From positions 33,642,585-33,706,584 of the forward strand of contig CM055102.1 of NCBI GenBank assembly GCA_029204225.1: DNA of 64,000 nucleotides, given 5' to 3'. The number at the start of each line of letters is the position of its first letter. Position 1 is the stretch's first letter. Below are positions 1 through 12,243 of this stretch, in pieces. The translations under genes and the position numbers were made by a program. This DNA comes from Diphasiastrum complanatum. Lineage: Eukaryota > Streptophyta > Lycopodiopsida > Lycopodiales > Lycopodiaceae. A model generated the notes under the pieces. It was not told where the DNA came from and made no database searches. It saw nothing but the letters and a program-made list of their open reading frames with translations.

Positions 1-1137
1 ATAATGACTTTAAGAAAAACTATAACCCAAATTACAATGTAAAAAAAAAAAAAAGCTTTGAACTTCTGCCAGCCAGCGTACTCTAAACTCTTCAGAGGTA
101 AAAGTTATAGTAGCTGCAAGTACACGCTGTCAGATCAAGACTCAAATAGTGTACCGCTATTCTTGCACATTTTTTTGTGTTGAGCAGAGTACGGTCAGCC
201 TCTATCGGACAGGCCCGCGATCTGAGCCTGGGGTGCTCTCCAATTAGTGTTTGAGAAACCTTTTTTGGGTTCTCCTCCAAAAACCTGTATATCATGAACT
301 CTTTTGGTTTTCTCAAGAATGACCCTCAATACATTATTTTATTACCTAAGAAAACCTGCAAGTTTTCGAGCATGCCAGTTTTTGACAAAAGTTGCCGATT
401 CCATTCCTGAACTTTGCCGGCTTTCTCGAACACTGCTCTCTAGTGGACAAATTCTTCAACACTCAAAGAAAAAAAAATCTTGTAAAACAGTGCAGCTACA
501 AAGACTGCACCTCAGGACTGGTGCCTCAGCGCCTCGGGATCTGAAAGAGGTACTTGTCAGGATTAATCTGCCTACAGTTGCCTTGGAATCCGTACGAGAG
601 GAAGCTGGTGCGCTGCAGGCACTGCTACAGGCCTATAACTTTGTGTAAGAGAGGGGTGGGGTTAATATGTCCCCTTTTGATTTGATGTGACAGGGAGGGG
701 AGATGCCCGTCTCCCCACGGCCCTGTCCATCTCTCTTTTCAAAAGAAACTTAAAGCATTAGCTTACAAAGCTAAGAAAACCATATGCTAAGTTTCAAAGC
801 TTGAGGCTTAATAATTTAAACTTTTAATCTTAAGATTGCTAAATTTTAAAAGAAAGTAAAATCAATTGAATCCTGGATGTCTGTCCTTGTTTGGCCGTAC
901 TTTGTCCTTCATCCTCTTCTATACCTGCAGATCTCCCTGTTGGAAAAGAGGGTGTGTGAGAGAGAAAACGAAAATAGCTCGAAAAGAAATGAACATGAAA
1001 AAAAGCGAACTCGAAACTTGAAAAAGAAACGAACTTGAATGGAAAGTGTTCGTGCACAACGGAATGAGATATCTCACTCTTTCTCTAAGCATGACTACAT
1101 CTATCAGGCACAAACAGAACGTTAGTGATAGAAATCA
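1..1137. other. No recognisable gene
   Basis: I see nothing assignable here. The longest open frame is 304-648 (+, 114 codons); it has no motif I recognise and no homologous copy elsewhere in the window, so I do not call it a gene. There is no PBS-like sequence in front of copia A, so its 5' LTR and start of gag are missing or too decayed to see. Confidence 0.4.
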
Positions 1138-2085
1138 CATCAAGAAGCATGGGATACACTCACTAGCATCTACGAGACCTCAGTTGTCTCAACTCATCTC
1201 TTCTTGAGGAAGAAGGTACTGACACTCAGAATGAGTTAAGGCACCTCAGTCAATGACCACATAAACGAATTCAAACAATTGTTGAACCAACTGGCTGCAA
1301 TAGGTTCTCCTATCTCAGAAGAAGACTCTACCATGTCTCTTCTTGCCACTCTTCCATCCTCCTACGATAATTTAGTATTGCTTCTGAGCAATACCCCTGC
1401 GCTGTCTCTCCAAAAATTGACAGCAAGCTTGTTGCAGGAAGAAGTTAGGAGGAAAAGCTTGTCCACATCTAGGAGTACCAAATCCACGACACTCTATTCA
1501 AACAAGCAACAATCCAAGAAGAAGAAAGGCTTCAATGATAAGAAGACAAAGGCAGAACAGCCAGCAACATTACAACCACAACAGTAACAACATAGCCAAT
1601 CATCGTCCAAGACCAAGCTATTTTGCAGATATTGAAAAAGAACCAACCACGACATCAAGGACTGTTGCATCCTCAAGCACAATGAAGCAAAGAAGAACAT
1701 GCAACAGCACCAAGAAGGCAACTCTGACACAGTCAGAGAATCTCAAGATGAGGAGAAGGCGCTGATGGTACAAGATCAATCCAGTAGAGATGCCCATCAA
1801 TGGTATCTCGATTCAGGTGCTTCTCAGCACATGATGCCATGCAAGGACCTCTTCTCTACACTCACAGCTACAGAATCAAAGTACATTTTTTTTGGTGACT
1901 CCAATTCACACCAAGTTGAAGGCCAAGGGCCTATTCAACTGCAGTTCTCTGAGGACATCACTAGGCAGCTTAATGGAGTACTTTATGTACCCAAATTAAC
2001 AAAGAACTTATTGTCTATTAGCAAGATCACTGATCAAGGCTATAGAGCCTTGTTTACTGCTAGGCAATGTATTATTTTAGATTAG
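1138..2085 (+). pseudogene. Copia A gag-protease remnant
   Basis: One reading frame runs through this stretch with in-frame stops at 1237, 1585, 1633 and 2083. Residues from 1144 (EAWDTL..IYE) to about 1470 match the UBN2-type copia Gag. A CCHC zinc knuckle follows at 1624-1665 (C-R-Y-stop-K...H-D-I-K-D-C), where the second cysteine codon has become TGA. The aspartic protease site DSGAS lies at about 1810-1824, followed by the VLYVPKLTKNLLS-type segment at 1975-2010. In family terms Gag packages element RNA and protease cleaves the polyprotein. The N terminus of Gag is missing. Confidence 0.85.
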
Positions 2086-3203
2086 AACTCAAAGGAAATC
2101 CTCTCTGCTTACAGAGAAAAAAATTTGTACATACTGAGTCATGATGTTGCACTTTCTGTGAGTTGTTCAGATGCTAATTTATGGCATCAGAGATTAGGAC
2201 ATCTAAACATGCGTTCAATCTTGTATGTGCATCATAAAAAAATGGTCAAGGACATGAATATAAATGTTGTTACTACAGCTACTCAATCTGTTTGTGAAAG
2301 TTGCTTACCAGGCAAACAACCTAGAACCAGATTTCCAAGAGGACAAGACAAAAGAGCCAAGTCTATTCTGTCACTGATACATAGTGACTTATGTGGTCCT
2401 ATGAGTGTACCCCTCCTTGGGTAAGGCTCTATACTTTATTACATTCATTGATGACTACTCCCATTTTACCAGTGTAATGTTCATTAAGAACAAGTCAGAA
2501 GCATTCAACTGCTTCAAAGATTACAAGCAATATGTTGAGAATCAGACTAGTTAGAAAATCAAGGTCCTATATTCTGATTCAGGGGAGAGTGCCTATCAAA
2601 TGAGATGAAGGACTATTTGTCATCATGTGGCATGCACCATCAATTTACTACAAGCTACACTCCTCAACAAAATGGAGTAGCTGAGTAGAAGAACTACACA
2701 CTGCTGGAAGCTGGACAATCCATGACAACCAATGCCCATTTATCTTAAATGAGAAGCAATCTCTATGTCCTGTTATCTGCAAAACTATTCCAGCACTAAA
2801 GCAGTTGATTTCAAGACACCGTTTGAAGCCTACTACCGGATACAAACCAAGCTTGAAACACGGGCATGTTTTCGGTTGTCTCTGCTATTCACAAGTGCCA
2901 TTTGATCTGAGGAAGAAGCTGGACCCTGTAAACTGTAAAAGCATCTTCATCGGCTATTCAACATCACACAAGGCATATAGTGTTTACGATGTGGTTATAG
3001 GCCAGATCTCAGTCAGTCGTGACGTTGTTTTCCTTGAAGACAAGTATTACGATTTCAAGCAGAAGCAAGCAATACAAGAGACTACCATAGCAGCTCCACC
3101 TTCCATCGATAGGCTACGACCTACAACTGTTCAAACAACGGAGTTTGTCCCAACGGTTCCACTTACCGTCAATGGGCCTAGACCCACGATCGTTCAACCA
3201 TAA
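2086..3203 (+). pseudogene. Copia A integrase remnant
   Basis: The GAG-pre-integrase module (LWHQRLGHLNMRS; C..CLPGK) spans 2125-2400 and carries the usual H and C residues of a zinc-binding domain. The integrase core continues in a second frame from 2423 (FITFIDDYS) and in a third near 2590, ending with PQQNGVAE at about 2668, which holds the third catalytic acid. The C-terminal part (GYSTSHKAYSVYD, about 2950-2990) is open from 2805 to 3203. At least two frameshifts and several stops make it non-functional. Confidence 0.85.
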
Positions 3204-3287
3204 AATACTATGATCCCAGTCATTCATCAAGGAGAATTGTCTGATCAAGCACCTACAATTTGAAGATTTGTGATACAACGAAACAGC

Positions 3288-4852
3288 CTGACCGCTTCAT
3301 CCCTCAGGATTTCATCAGTCATGATGAACCTGCCACCGTAGCAGAAGCACTGTCAATGCCCGATGTAGATAAATGGAAAACTTTCATGGATGCTGAGTAT
3401 CAATCTCTAATGAAGAAGAAGACCTAGAGTCTTGTCAATCCTCCTACTGGTGTAAAACCAACTGACTCCAAGTGGATCTTTAAGCTGAAGCTTAAGCTAG
3501 ATGGATTTATATCCAAATGAAAGCTAGACTGGTTGTTAAAGACTTTGAAAAAGTATATGGGATAGACTACACTGAGACCTTCAGTCCAGTAGTAAAATAT
3601 TAGTCTATTCGTACTTTATTGGCTATATCTACTACAAAATATCTGGATATTCACCAGATGGACGTCTAGACGACATTCCTACATGGATACATACAAGAAC
3701 ATGTCTACATCTATCAACCAGAAGGTTACATCCTTCAAGGAAAGGATCATCTACTATGCAAATTGCATAAGACATTATACGGTCTGAAGTAAGCTCCAAG
3801 GGCCTGATATGATAGAATAAATTGTTTCTTGTTGTAGCACAACTTTACCTCCTGCATCGCAAATTCAAATGTGTATCTAAAACCAAAGGGGCCAAGCTAT
3901 GTTATAATAGCACTATACGTTGATAATTCTCTAATCATCAAAAATTCAAATCAGTTGTTGCAAGAGACCAAGTCCTTACTCTCATCAAAGTTTGAGACGA
4001 CTGATTTAGGTCCAGTCCATTACCTACTTGGAATGGAAATTCATAGAGATCGCGCAAGCAGAAGGATCACCATAAGCCAACAATCCTACTTACTTAATGT
4101 ACTTCGAAGATATGGCATGGAGGATTGCAAGCCCATAGACAATCCCATGGATCTAGGATGCAAGCTGTCCAAAGACATGTGCCCCATAACAAAAACAGAT
4201 CAGATGTGCAAGTACCCTTATCAGTCTATATATGATTTGCACACGACCTGATCTAGCATATGCTGTAAGCACACTGTCGCAATTCATGTCCAATCCAAGC
4301 CTACAACATTGGAAAGTTCTACAAAGAGTTTTGAAGTACATTCAAGTCTCAAAGCACTATGCCTTGAGTTATAATGGAAATACAGAAGCTACATTCTCTT
4401 TGATTACTTATTCGGACTCAGATTGGGCAGGAGATGTGGCAAAATCCACATTAGACTACATTTGTTTCCTCACAAGAGGACCCATCTCATGGAATAGCAG
4501 AAAGCAGAAATACATTTCTCTGTCCTCCACAGAATCTGAATATGTCGCAGCTACATCAGCAATGAAGGAGATTTTATGGCTTAGAAGATTACTACAGGAT
4601 CTAAGATTCTCACAGTTTGGTCCAACTATATTCTAGTGCGACAATCAGAGTTGTATAGCTCTATCGTTGAACCGACGAACTCACACAAGGACCAAACATA
4701 TAGAGGTTCAACTTCATTTTCTCATAGAGAAGGTTCAGAATGAACACGTTGCACTAAGTTACTATCACATAGACAGTATGTTGGCTGACATTCTAACAAA
4801 ACCATTGTCAAGGGATAAACATTCTACTCTAGTAGAATTGTTAAATCTCAAC
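3288..4852 (+). pseudogene. Copia A reverse transcriptase-RNase H remnant
   Basis: The reverse transcriptase is recognisable from KWIFKLK (about 3472) through LCKLHKTLYGLK (about 3757-3790) to ALYVDNSLI (about 3910). The usual catalytic YVDD reads YVDN, so one catalytic aspartate is lost in addition to many stops. RNase H follows: RPDLAYAVSTLSQFM, YSDSDWAGD, WNSRKQKYISLSSTESEY and KHIEVQLHFL, then ADILTKPL close to the 3' end. These are standard copia RNase H landmarks in the expected order. The two modules sit in different frames around 4232-4251. Confidence 0.88.
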
Positions 4853-4862
4853 TTGAGGGGAG
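4853..4862 (+). promoter_or_regulatory. Polypurine tract of copia A
   Basis: TTGAGGGGAG lies directly before the TG that opens the 3' LTR, the expected place for the plus-strand DNA primer of an LTR element. Confidence 0.75.
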
Positions 4863-5793
4863 TGTTGGAGTTTAATTTTCTCCTACTCATCCCTTCGCCC
4901 TCCTTCTACTCTCAAGAATTCCCTCTTTCTGAATCAGTCTGTAGAAATACACGCAAAGTCAAAAACAGGTAGAATCGCAAAGCTATTGCCTGCCTACGGT
5001 CTGACCAAAGAGCACTGTCAAAATGATGTTAACGGAGAAACACGACTTCAACTTGTGAAGGCAAGGAACCGCAAACCATAGGGACTCGTTAAAACTCGCA
5101 GGTTACTATCTACGAGCACTTGCAAAATTTTCAATGGCAACGGAACGTTAAATCTCGTCAACCACCGCAAGTGACCTTCTTACGATCTCCTATGATGGAA
5201 GCCATGACCAGAGTCACTAACTTCCAACGAAGTCTTTGTACAAATTCAACTCTCCTCAACCATATGAAAACGTAAGCAACCTACTTACGGTTATCAACGA
5301 AGTCGACAAGCGACAACAATTTGCGAGTTCTTGCAATATCAGCCAACAAAGTTGACCTATCTCATAGATCAGCTACATAAGTTATCACTTACAGGTACCA
5401 ATGGAGGATTCAAACGATCACCTACTGAACGAACGTACAACAGCTGAACGAACGACCAGCAGTTGTTCAAATGACTACGGACAAAATATGGCCATCATGG
5501 CCTACATCCTTCCACTACGACGCATACGGAGGATACGTTATTCTATACTGCTCCTCCTTCACGACGCTCCAATAACGGATCTATGGATCTTGTTTAAACG
5601 GTTGTTAATCATCTTGTAAGTTGTAATTACAATAAATCAAGACTCTGACAACTATATATATGTATTTGAACAAAGAGGAGAAGTTAGAGAGAAAATCAAA
5701 GTAGTGAGTGGAACAATCTGTAGATGCATAGAATGATCAAACGATCAAAATGTCTTAAGTAGCTAGCTCCTTAGAGTTAGTGATTTTATACAA
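4863..5793 (+). repeat. 3' LTR of copia A (right end undefined)
   Basis: The LTR opens with TGTTGGAGTTTA immediately after the polypurine tract. No second copy is in the window, so the right end cannot be set; the sequence runs without a clear CA end into the (GA)n tract. A T/A-rich TATATATATG stretch near 5650 could be a promoter TATA region, but this is weak. Confidence 0.6.
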
Positions 5794-5956
<163 letters not shown>

Positions 5957-6522
5957 AGTCCTTAGTTGGATGGCTTAGCCGAGAGGAAGAACCGTACCCT
6001 ACTTGAATCAGCCAAATGTATGCTAGCACATGCATCACTGCCCAAGAGATTCTGGGCTGAAGCTGTTTCCACTGCAGCTTATGTCCAGAATAGATGTTCG
6101 ACCAAGGCCCTCTCAGACAAAATACCCCATGAGGTGTGGACATGCTCTAAGCCCTCTGTGAAGAACCTAAGAGTATTCGGATGCGTTGCCTACGCGCGAA
6201 TCCCGAAAGACAGGAAGAAAAAATTGGACTTCCAAGGTCTCAAGACCATCTGATTGGATATACTCCATCTAATAACACATACAAGCTGTATGATCCTGAT
6301 ACCCAACAAGTCTTGTACATCCGAGATATAGTCTTTATTGAGGATCAGTTCGTTGACATCAAAGACAAGGATATTGTTCCAGGAGAACCTTCATCACCTG
6401 CCATTGACATGACAATCAAAGCTTCTGGCTCAAGCATGTCCATTGCCGACCCACCATTTGATAGCGAATTAGACGAAGATGTTGCTGCTACCCAGCAACA
6501 AGTTCCAAGAGTGGTTCATTAG
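5957..6522 (+). pseudogene. Copia B integrase C-terminal remnant
   Basis: The segment begins at the catalytic-glutamate motif of copia integrase (P-stop-L-D-G-L-A-E-R-K-N-R-T, about 5960-6000) and continues through FWAEAVSTAAY and LRVFGCVAY. A frameshift near 6245 moves the frame to LIGYTPSNNTYKLYD (6260-6310) and the linker up to the stop at 6520. Without the first two catalytic acids no integrase activity is possible. Confidence 0.85.
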
Positions 6523-6597
6523 TCGATTTCTCCCAAAAGATCAAGTTGAGTGCACACAAAGCCCACAAGGTATACTCCCAAGTCTGCATGTCTCTTG

Positions 6598-8192
6598 ATA
6601 CATGAACTGACAATATTCGAAGAGGCACTCAGCCAACCAGACTCTGATCTCTAGAGAGAAGTTATGGATAGAGAGTATTTGTCTCTGATTAAGAACCAAA
6701 CATGGTTACTAGTCGAAGCTCCTATTGGCTGCAATATCATTGATTACAAATGGATCTTCAAGATCAAATATAATGCCAATGGAACAATTAATCGAAGGAA
6801 GGCAAGACTAGTAGCATGAGGATTCATTCAGATCCCCAACGTCTACTACAGTGAGACTTTCAGTTCAGTAGTCAAGCATTCATCGATTCGAGCCCTCCTA
6901 TCATATGTTGCAGCTGCCGACCTTGAAGTGCATCAACTTGATGTGCAAACAACTTATCTGAATGGAGTTATACAAGAAGACATCTACATGATCCAACCCG
7001 AAGGATACGTTCTAGAAGGTATGAAGAATCATGTCTGTAAACTCCATAAAGCACTTTATGGCTTAAAACAGTATGCCAAAGCTTGGTTTCAAAGGATCAA
7101 CACATTCCTCATCAAACAAGGATTCCAACCAAGCAATGTTGATTGCAACATCTATTCCAAGTCGGTGCAGCAATCTTTTATTATCATCACCTTATACATG
7201 GATGATACGTTGTTTTTCAGCAACAATACCAGTTTGGTCAACGATTCTAAGCAGATGTTGTTATCAGAGTTCGACATGACTGATTTGGATGAAGCTCACT
7301 TCTGTTTGGACATTTAGATCCACAGAGACAAAGTGAGACGACTGATCTATATCACTCAACAAAGGTATCTTCACAATGTTCTTAACATATACAATCTAAT
7401 GAATTATAAGTTAGCTCACTCACGATGGATCCAGGCCTGCATTTGTCAAAGGACCAATGTCTCCAGACCAAGTAGGAAGAGGAGCAGATGAGAGAGTATC
7501 CTTATCAATCGACACTTGGATCTCTCATGTACACAATGGTCTGTATAAGACCTGACATCTCTTTTGTCGTAAGCTCACTCATCCAATATATGGCTAATCC
7601 TGGCATTACCCATTGGAAGGCTCTCATAAGAGTCGTGAGGTATATTCGAGCTACCATGGACCAGTGCATCTGCTATGGAGATGTCAGCAACGACAATCTT
7701 CCTCACCTCAATGTATATTCTGATGCAAGCTAGGGAGGAGATGTAGACAATCGTAAATCCACATTTGAATTTACATTCTTCTTCAATGGCGGTCCTATCT
7801 CATGGAATAGTCGTAAGCAAACCTTTATCGCTCTTTCTTCTACAGAAGCAGAATACATAGCTGTTTCTCAATCTATTAAAGAAGCGTTTTGGTTGAGAAA
7901 TTTACTGTCAGACATTAATTTGTATCAGTACAACCCCACAATTTTATTATGTGATAATCAGAGTGCCATTGCCTTATCGGCCAACCTAGATTTCACTCTA
8001 AGAGTAAACACATTGAAATCAGATATCACTACATCAGGGACAAGGTTCTCAACAAGGAGGTGAGCTTAACGTACTGTAGAACACAGAACATAGTTGTAGA
8101 TATATTCACGAAGGCATTAAGTATTAATGCACACAACAAGTTTTGTGCATTGCTTAGTCTGAAGATCAAGGCATTCATGGATCCAGATTAAG
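6598..8192 (+). pseudogene. Copia B reverse transcriptase-RNase H remnant
   Basis: The reverse transcriptase runs in one frame from 6598 (TIFEEAL...WIFKIKYNANG) with in-frame stops near 6652 and 6817. HQLDVQTTYLNG (6928-6970), KLHKALYGLKQ and the intact catalytic box LYMDDTLF (about 7192-7215) are visible. After a frameshift near 7400, RNase H carries CIRPDISFVVSSL, a stop inside YSDAS-stop-GGD, WNSRKQTFIALSSTEAEY and LLCDNQSAIALS. A last frameshift near 7990 leads to SKHIEIRYHYIRDKV and VDIFTKAL, ending at TAA just before the polypurine tract. Confidence 0.88.
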
Positions 8193-8198
8193 GGGGGG
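8190..8198 (+). promoter_or_regulatory. Polypurine tract of copia B
   Basis: AAGGGGGGG lies directly against the TG of the LTR at 8199. Confidence 0.8.
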
Positions 8199-9057
8199 TG
8201 TTGGATTTATCTCCTCTACTCTCCTAAATCCTATGTTAATCTGCCTCCATTCATGCTGCTGTACTTTACTTAAGTTGTCGCACAGTCTACATTTTTACAT
8301 GTAAAATAAGACAGACAAAAAACGTGACTGTTTGCATAAATACAAGTAAATTTCCATAGGCGAAAAAGGTGAAAAAGATGACACTGTATTTTTACACATG
8401 ATTTGTGACAGGCGATAAAGACAACACTGTCCTACAAATGCCGAAAGTCTCCTAATGGAAAAGTGAAGGTACCCTATAAATCAAATTTTATGGCATTTGT
8501 TAGAGTGTCACATTTTTCGCATCTTCACCAACGTTCATTTCAACAAATGCTGATGTCACGGCCTTCTCACGCTCATCCCATGAACTGTGCAATCAGATTT
8601 GACAACAACAGAAGCCACCCACAATCTCCTACAGACAGCACATCCACCTTTGTACTTTCTTCATCTGTACATCTATACACCATTTGCGTATTCAATAGAT
8701 AAGCAAATTGTGTGTGTAAATTAATTGAGAAACAAGCAACAAGCATAATAACATCAAAAGCTTATCAAAGATAGACGAAGTAGATGCTTTCGCGCATTGA
8801 TTCTTTGTATTGTCAATAATAGGTTTATTCCTTTTATAGACTGGATTAGCTTTGTGAAGCACGCGGTTTCGTCCGCTATTGTCTTGTGCTCACTAGCATT
8901 ATTGACCTATATATTTTGTTATACTTAATCTGATTATAGCTCTATTTGTTTTGCGTTCAGATTTGTGTCAATTTTGCTATGCTTTTTTACATTGCTTAAT
9001 CTGGTAGTCTAGCTCTTCGCAAATTATTCGCGACTGATAATTTTTCTAGTTGTTCAT
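8199..9057 (+). repeat. 3' LTR of copia B
   Basis: It opens TGTTGGATTTATCTCCTCTA, matching the terminus of the inverted LTR at 49455 (read on the minus strand) at nearly every base. A second shared block, CTATTGTCTTGTGCT with flanks, is at about 8875. A piece of this LTR, around GTGACAGGCGA (8405-8465), reappears inside copia K at 61970-62050. The right end is uncertain; 8463-8702 is an open frame with no coding signal I trust. Confidence 0.65.
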
Positions 9058-9103
9058 GACAACTTATCTTTTTGATGTTTTGTTGCTTAATGTTTGGCTA
9101 CGT

Positions 9104-9310
9104 AATATTTAGAGATACAATAGCAAGAGCCTTGCCATCCTTGGCTTCCCAAGCTGGAAGATGTTCGGGTTTTGCCGGTCTGGCTATAGAACCATTGACA
9201 TATCCCCATAACTCCTTTTCAATCAGAATCATCCTCATTTTGAACTTCCGCATGTGGAAGTCATCTCCGTTGAATTTATTGATCAAGCGGATCTCTGAGA
9301 TGCCTTCCAT
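9104..9310 (-). pseudogene. Copia C gag N-terminal fragment
   Basis: Reading from the ATG at 9310, the sequence matches the N terminus of plant copia Gag: INKFNGDDFHMRKFKMRM, then LIEKELWGYV and WEAKDGKALAIVSL. Gag breaks off near 9104, where LTR sequence of copia B lies. Only about 65 residues remain of a protein of several hundred. The minus-strand PBS 80 bp upstream (9389-9401) confirms that this is the 5' end of an element of opposite orientation to copia B. Confidence 0.8.
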
Positions 9311-9388
9311 AATGATCAAGATTATACACAAACAACTTAGAACAGCTTTTAAAAAAAAATCCTGGACTCTAATAATCCACTGAACCAA

Positions 9389-9401
9389 GGCTCTGATACC
9401 A
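9389..9401 (-). promoter_or_regulatory. Primer-binding site of copia C (tRNA-iMet type)
   Basis: The minus strand reads TGGTATCAGAGCC, the standard plant copia PBS complementary to the 3' end of initiator-Met tRNA. It lies between a Gag start and presumed LTR sequence in the right orientation. Confidence 0.85.
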
Positions 9402-9984
<583 letters not shown>

Positions 9985-9989
9985 AGGGG

Positions 9990-10156
9990 CCAAGAACATG
10001 GATGTGTATCTTGCACCTTTGGTCGATGAATTGTGCATTCTTTGGAATGATATTCACGCTTACTACATCTCGAGACCTTTACAACAAAGAAACTTCGTTG
10101 TTCATGGAATACTAATGTGGACGATGCACGACTACCCCGATTTAAGCAAATGTTCA
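9990..10156 (+). pseudogene. CACTA TNP2 transposase exon fragment
   Basis: The segment reads KNMDVYLAPLVDEL, then GILMWTMHDYPD, which is the signature of the Transposase_21 (TNP2-like) domain of plant CACTA elements. It is homologous over its whole length to 59494-59657. In that copy coding sequence continues upstream of KNMD; here it is replaced by the (CT)n tract followed by TATAG, which could mimic a splice acceptor. The splice donor seen after TGTTCAG at 59658 is lost here (TGTTCATG). A short relic with no terminal repeats in view. Confidence 0.85.
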
Positions 10157-10370
10157 TGTATCTATATAATGAATCTAATCCGTTTTAGGGTTTAATGTTT
10201 GAGTATATTTAACTAAGCTTATGTTTAATTTGGTTTATGAACTATGCAAGTTTAACCACATCGGGTTACTTTATTCTCGGTATTGAAAAATTTTGGGTAT
10301 CGAAAATTCGGAATTCTGGATTTTGGGTATCGAAAATTTTCGATTCCGTGTATCGAAAAATACAATGAAA
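10157..10370. other. Non-coding, short internal repeats
   Basis: The motif GTATCGAAAA occurs three times between 10290 and 10360 in a decaying tandem arrangement. Nothing else is recognisable. Confidence 0.5.
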
Positions 10371-11385
10371 AAATGAGCAACAACCGGTCTGTTTGGTTAG
10401 TATCGGATTCAAGAACCTATGACCACCCCCTCTCCAACGCACTAAACATCAACAACTGATTCCGACCAGTTTATGGTCCATACCGACCCACTTTCTCTAG
10501 AGCCTACTTGGGCCTGGACTTTGGACGGGCGTTCCAGATTCCGTACTTGTCCGTTTAGGAACCGGTTTGTTATTATGGATTTGTCTTTATGTTCCCCACT
10601 GGCCGAAACAAGAAAGCCGCAAAAACTAACTTCGTTTGAAGATATTGGACCCATCAACCGAAGATCTGCAACTTGACCCATTTGCTATGCCCTAATAGAG
10701 TTCTTTGTGGCCCACAGGGCATTTTTTGGCAAATGAGACCGGAAATGAGCGACAATGGTTCGTATCAGATTCACGAACCTGTAACAATTTCCCATCCGAC
10801 GTTCCAGATGTCAACGACTCATTCCGACTAGTTCCTGGTCCATAGCGTCCCAGTTTTTCTAAATCTTGTTTGGGTCTGGACTTTGGACGGACACTCCAGA
10901 TTCCATACTTGGCCGTTGAGAGACCAGTTTGTTATTGTGGATTCGTCTTGGCGTTTCCCACTGGCCTAAATAGAAAGCCCCAAAAAACCAATTCCATTCG
11001 AAGGTATTGGCCCATCGACCGGAAAGTCGCAACTGCACCCATTTGCTATGCCCTAATAGCGGTCTTTGTGGCCCACAGGGCATTTCTTGGCAAACAAGTC
11101 CAGAAATGAGCGACATTGGGTCCGTTTGGTTTGTATCGGATTCACAAACTTGTGACAATTTCTTGTCCCACATTCCGGACATCAAGGACTAATTTCGACC
11201 AGTTCTTGGTCTATACAGTCCCACTATCCCCTTGGTCAATACATTTCCACTATCCATAAACCTTCTTGGGGCTTGGACTTTCCATGGGCATTGCAAACAC
11301 CGTGCTTGGCCATTCAGAGGCCGGTTTGTTACAACAGATTTCTCCTTGATGTTTCCCATTGGCCAAAATAGAAAGCCGAGAAAAT
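10371..11385. repeat. Tandem repeat, three units of about 365 bp
   Basis: Units begin with AAATGAGC at 10371, 10743 and 11104, giving spacings of 372 and 361 bp; the third is truncated near 11385. Shared blocks include GTATCGGATTCA (10400, 10762, 11133), GGACTTTGGACGG and GTTTGTTATTRTGGATT. Units have diverged by point changes and small indels. The open frames in it (10442-10681, 10473-10676, 10859-11185) follow the repeat and have no recognised domain. It looks like a local satellite or internal repeats of a TE. Confidence 0.85.
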
Positions 11386-11958
11386 GATGAATGATGAATG
11401 ACGTTGGATCCTAGCAGACATGTATCCACATGCAGAATAACATTCTATAATGCTATTGATGTCCTTCAATGCTTCCAAGTTAGCGTCCTTCAATCGTTCC
11501 TTGGTGTATGGGACGAATCATGGCTATTTGTGTGCCAAAAAATGGAGAAACTCAACAAATAGAATAATTATAGGTGCAAGCTTGTCTGCTTTATTGTCGT
11601 AGTGGAATCTAGACATCTCACGTCAATGGGCATCAAGAGTTGCAGCTGTAGTTCCTATACTCTAAGAGGTATTGTATCGTAAGGCACGTAGCCTTGAGGA
11701 CACAAGAACACAAGATTTATTAGATGTGCATCTCAGGAAAATGCTTCTTTAGTTCGAGAGTGAGAATGGGCTAGTTTTTTTATTTTCTCAACCACCTTCA
11801 AAAAGTTGTGTCAAATCAAAAGAAGAATCAAGGAAATTTTAGTATTGTTTCATTTTTTTATTGTTTAGAAAAAGGCCAAAACCCAAAAAAAATAACCAAA
11901 ATTTGCTGGTTCAAAATAGAATGCAAACCCAAGACTTGCTAAAATGTTCATAACAATG
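11386..11958. other. No recognisable feature
   Basis: AT-rich sequence without a convincing open frame or repeat. Confidence 0.5.
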
Positions 11959-12243
11959 TTACCCATTCCAAAGATATTTTTGTAGGTACGGGTACTTTTT
12001 CAATGTGGAATCAAAAGCCAATTCATACCGGCCCACACTCCACAAATTGTACCCATTCCAAATGTTTTTCTTATTGAACAGGTACGGTTTGAGTGTGGAA
12101 TCAAAAGCCAATTTACACATGCCTACACTCAACAGATGATAGCCATTCCAAAGGTTTTCCTTAGGAACGGATATTTTTTCAATGTGAAACCAAAATCCAA
12201 TTAACACAGGTTGATGTTCAAAGACAAAACCATTTCCAACCAT
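11959..12243 (-). repeat. Three 90-bp tandem units, open as a 94-codon frame
   Basis: Units start at 11961, 12051 and 12141, an exact 90-bp period. On the minus strand the array is an open frame of 94 codons in which a 30-residue unit repeats, with W-N-G-Y, S-V-G and A-F-D-S-T-L-K as recurring landmarks. The period is a multiple of three and no unit contains a stop, which is unusual in this decayed setting. There is no flanking coding sequence, signal peptide or known domain, so whether it is translated is unknown. Confidence 0.8.

Larger units (their letters stand above)
1138..5793 (+). mobile_element. Copia A: decayed Ty1/copia retrotransposon
   Basis: The domain order gag, protease, GAG-pre-integrase, integrase, reverse transcriptase, RNase H on the plus strand defines a Ty1/copia element. 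It lacks a 5' LTR and the start of gag, carries many stops and frameshifts, and ends with a polypurine tract and a 3' LTR beginning TGTTGGAG at 4863. The right end is cut off by the (GA)n tract. Its zinc knuckle resembles that of copia K at the other end of the window, so the two are probably one family. It cannot encode functional protein. Confidence 0.9.

Noticed and set aside
304-648. 114-codon plus-strand frame
   Set aside because: No motif, no context, no homologous copy; length is within chance expectation for this window.
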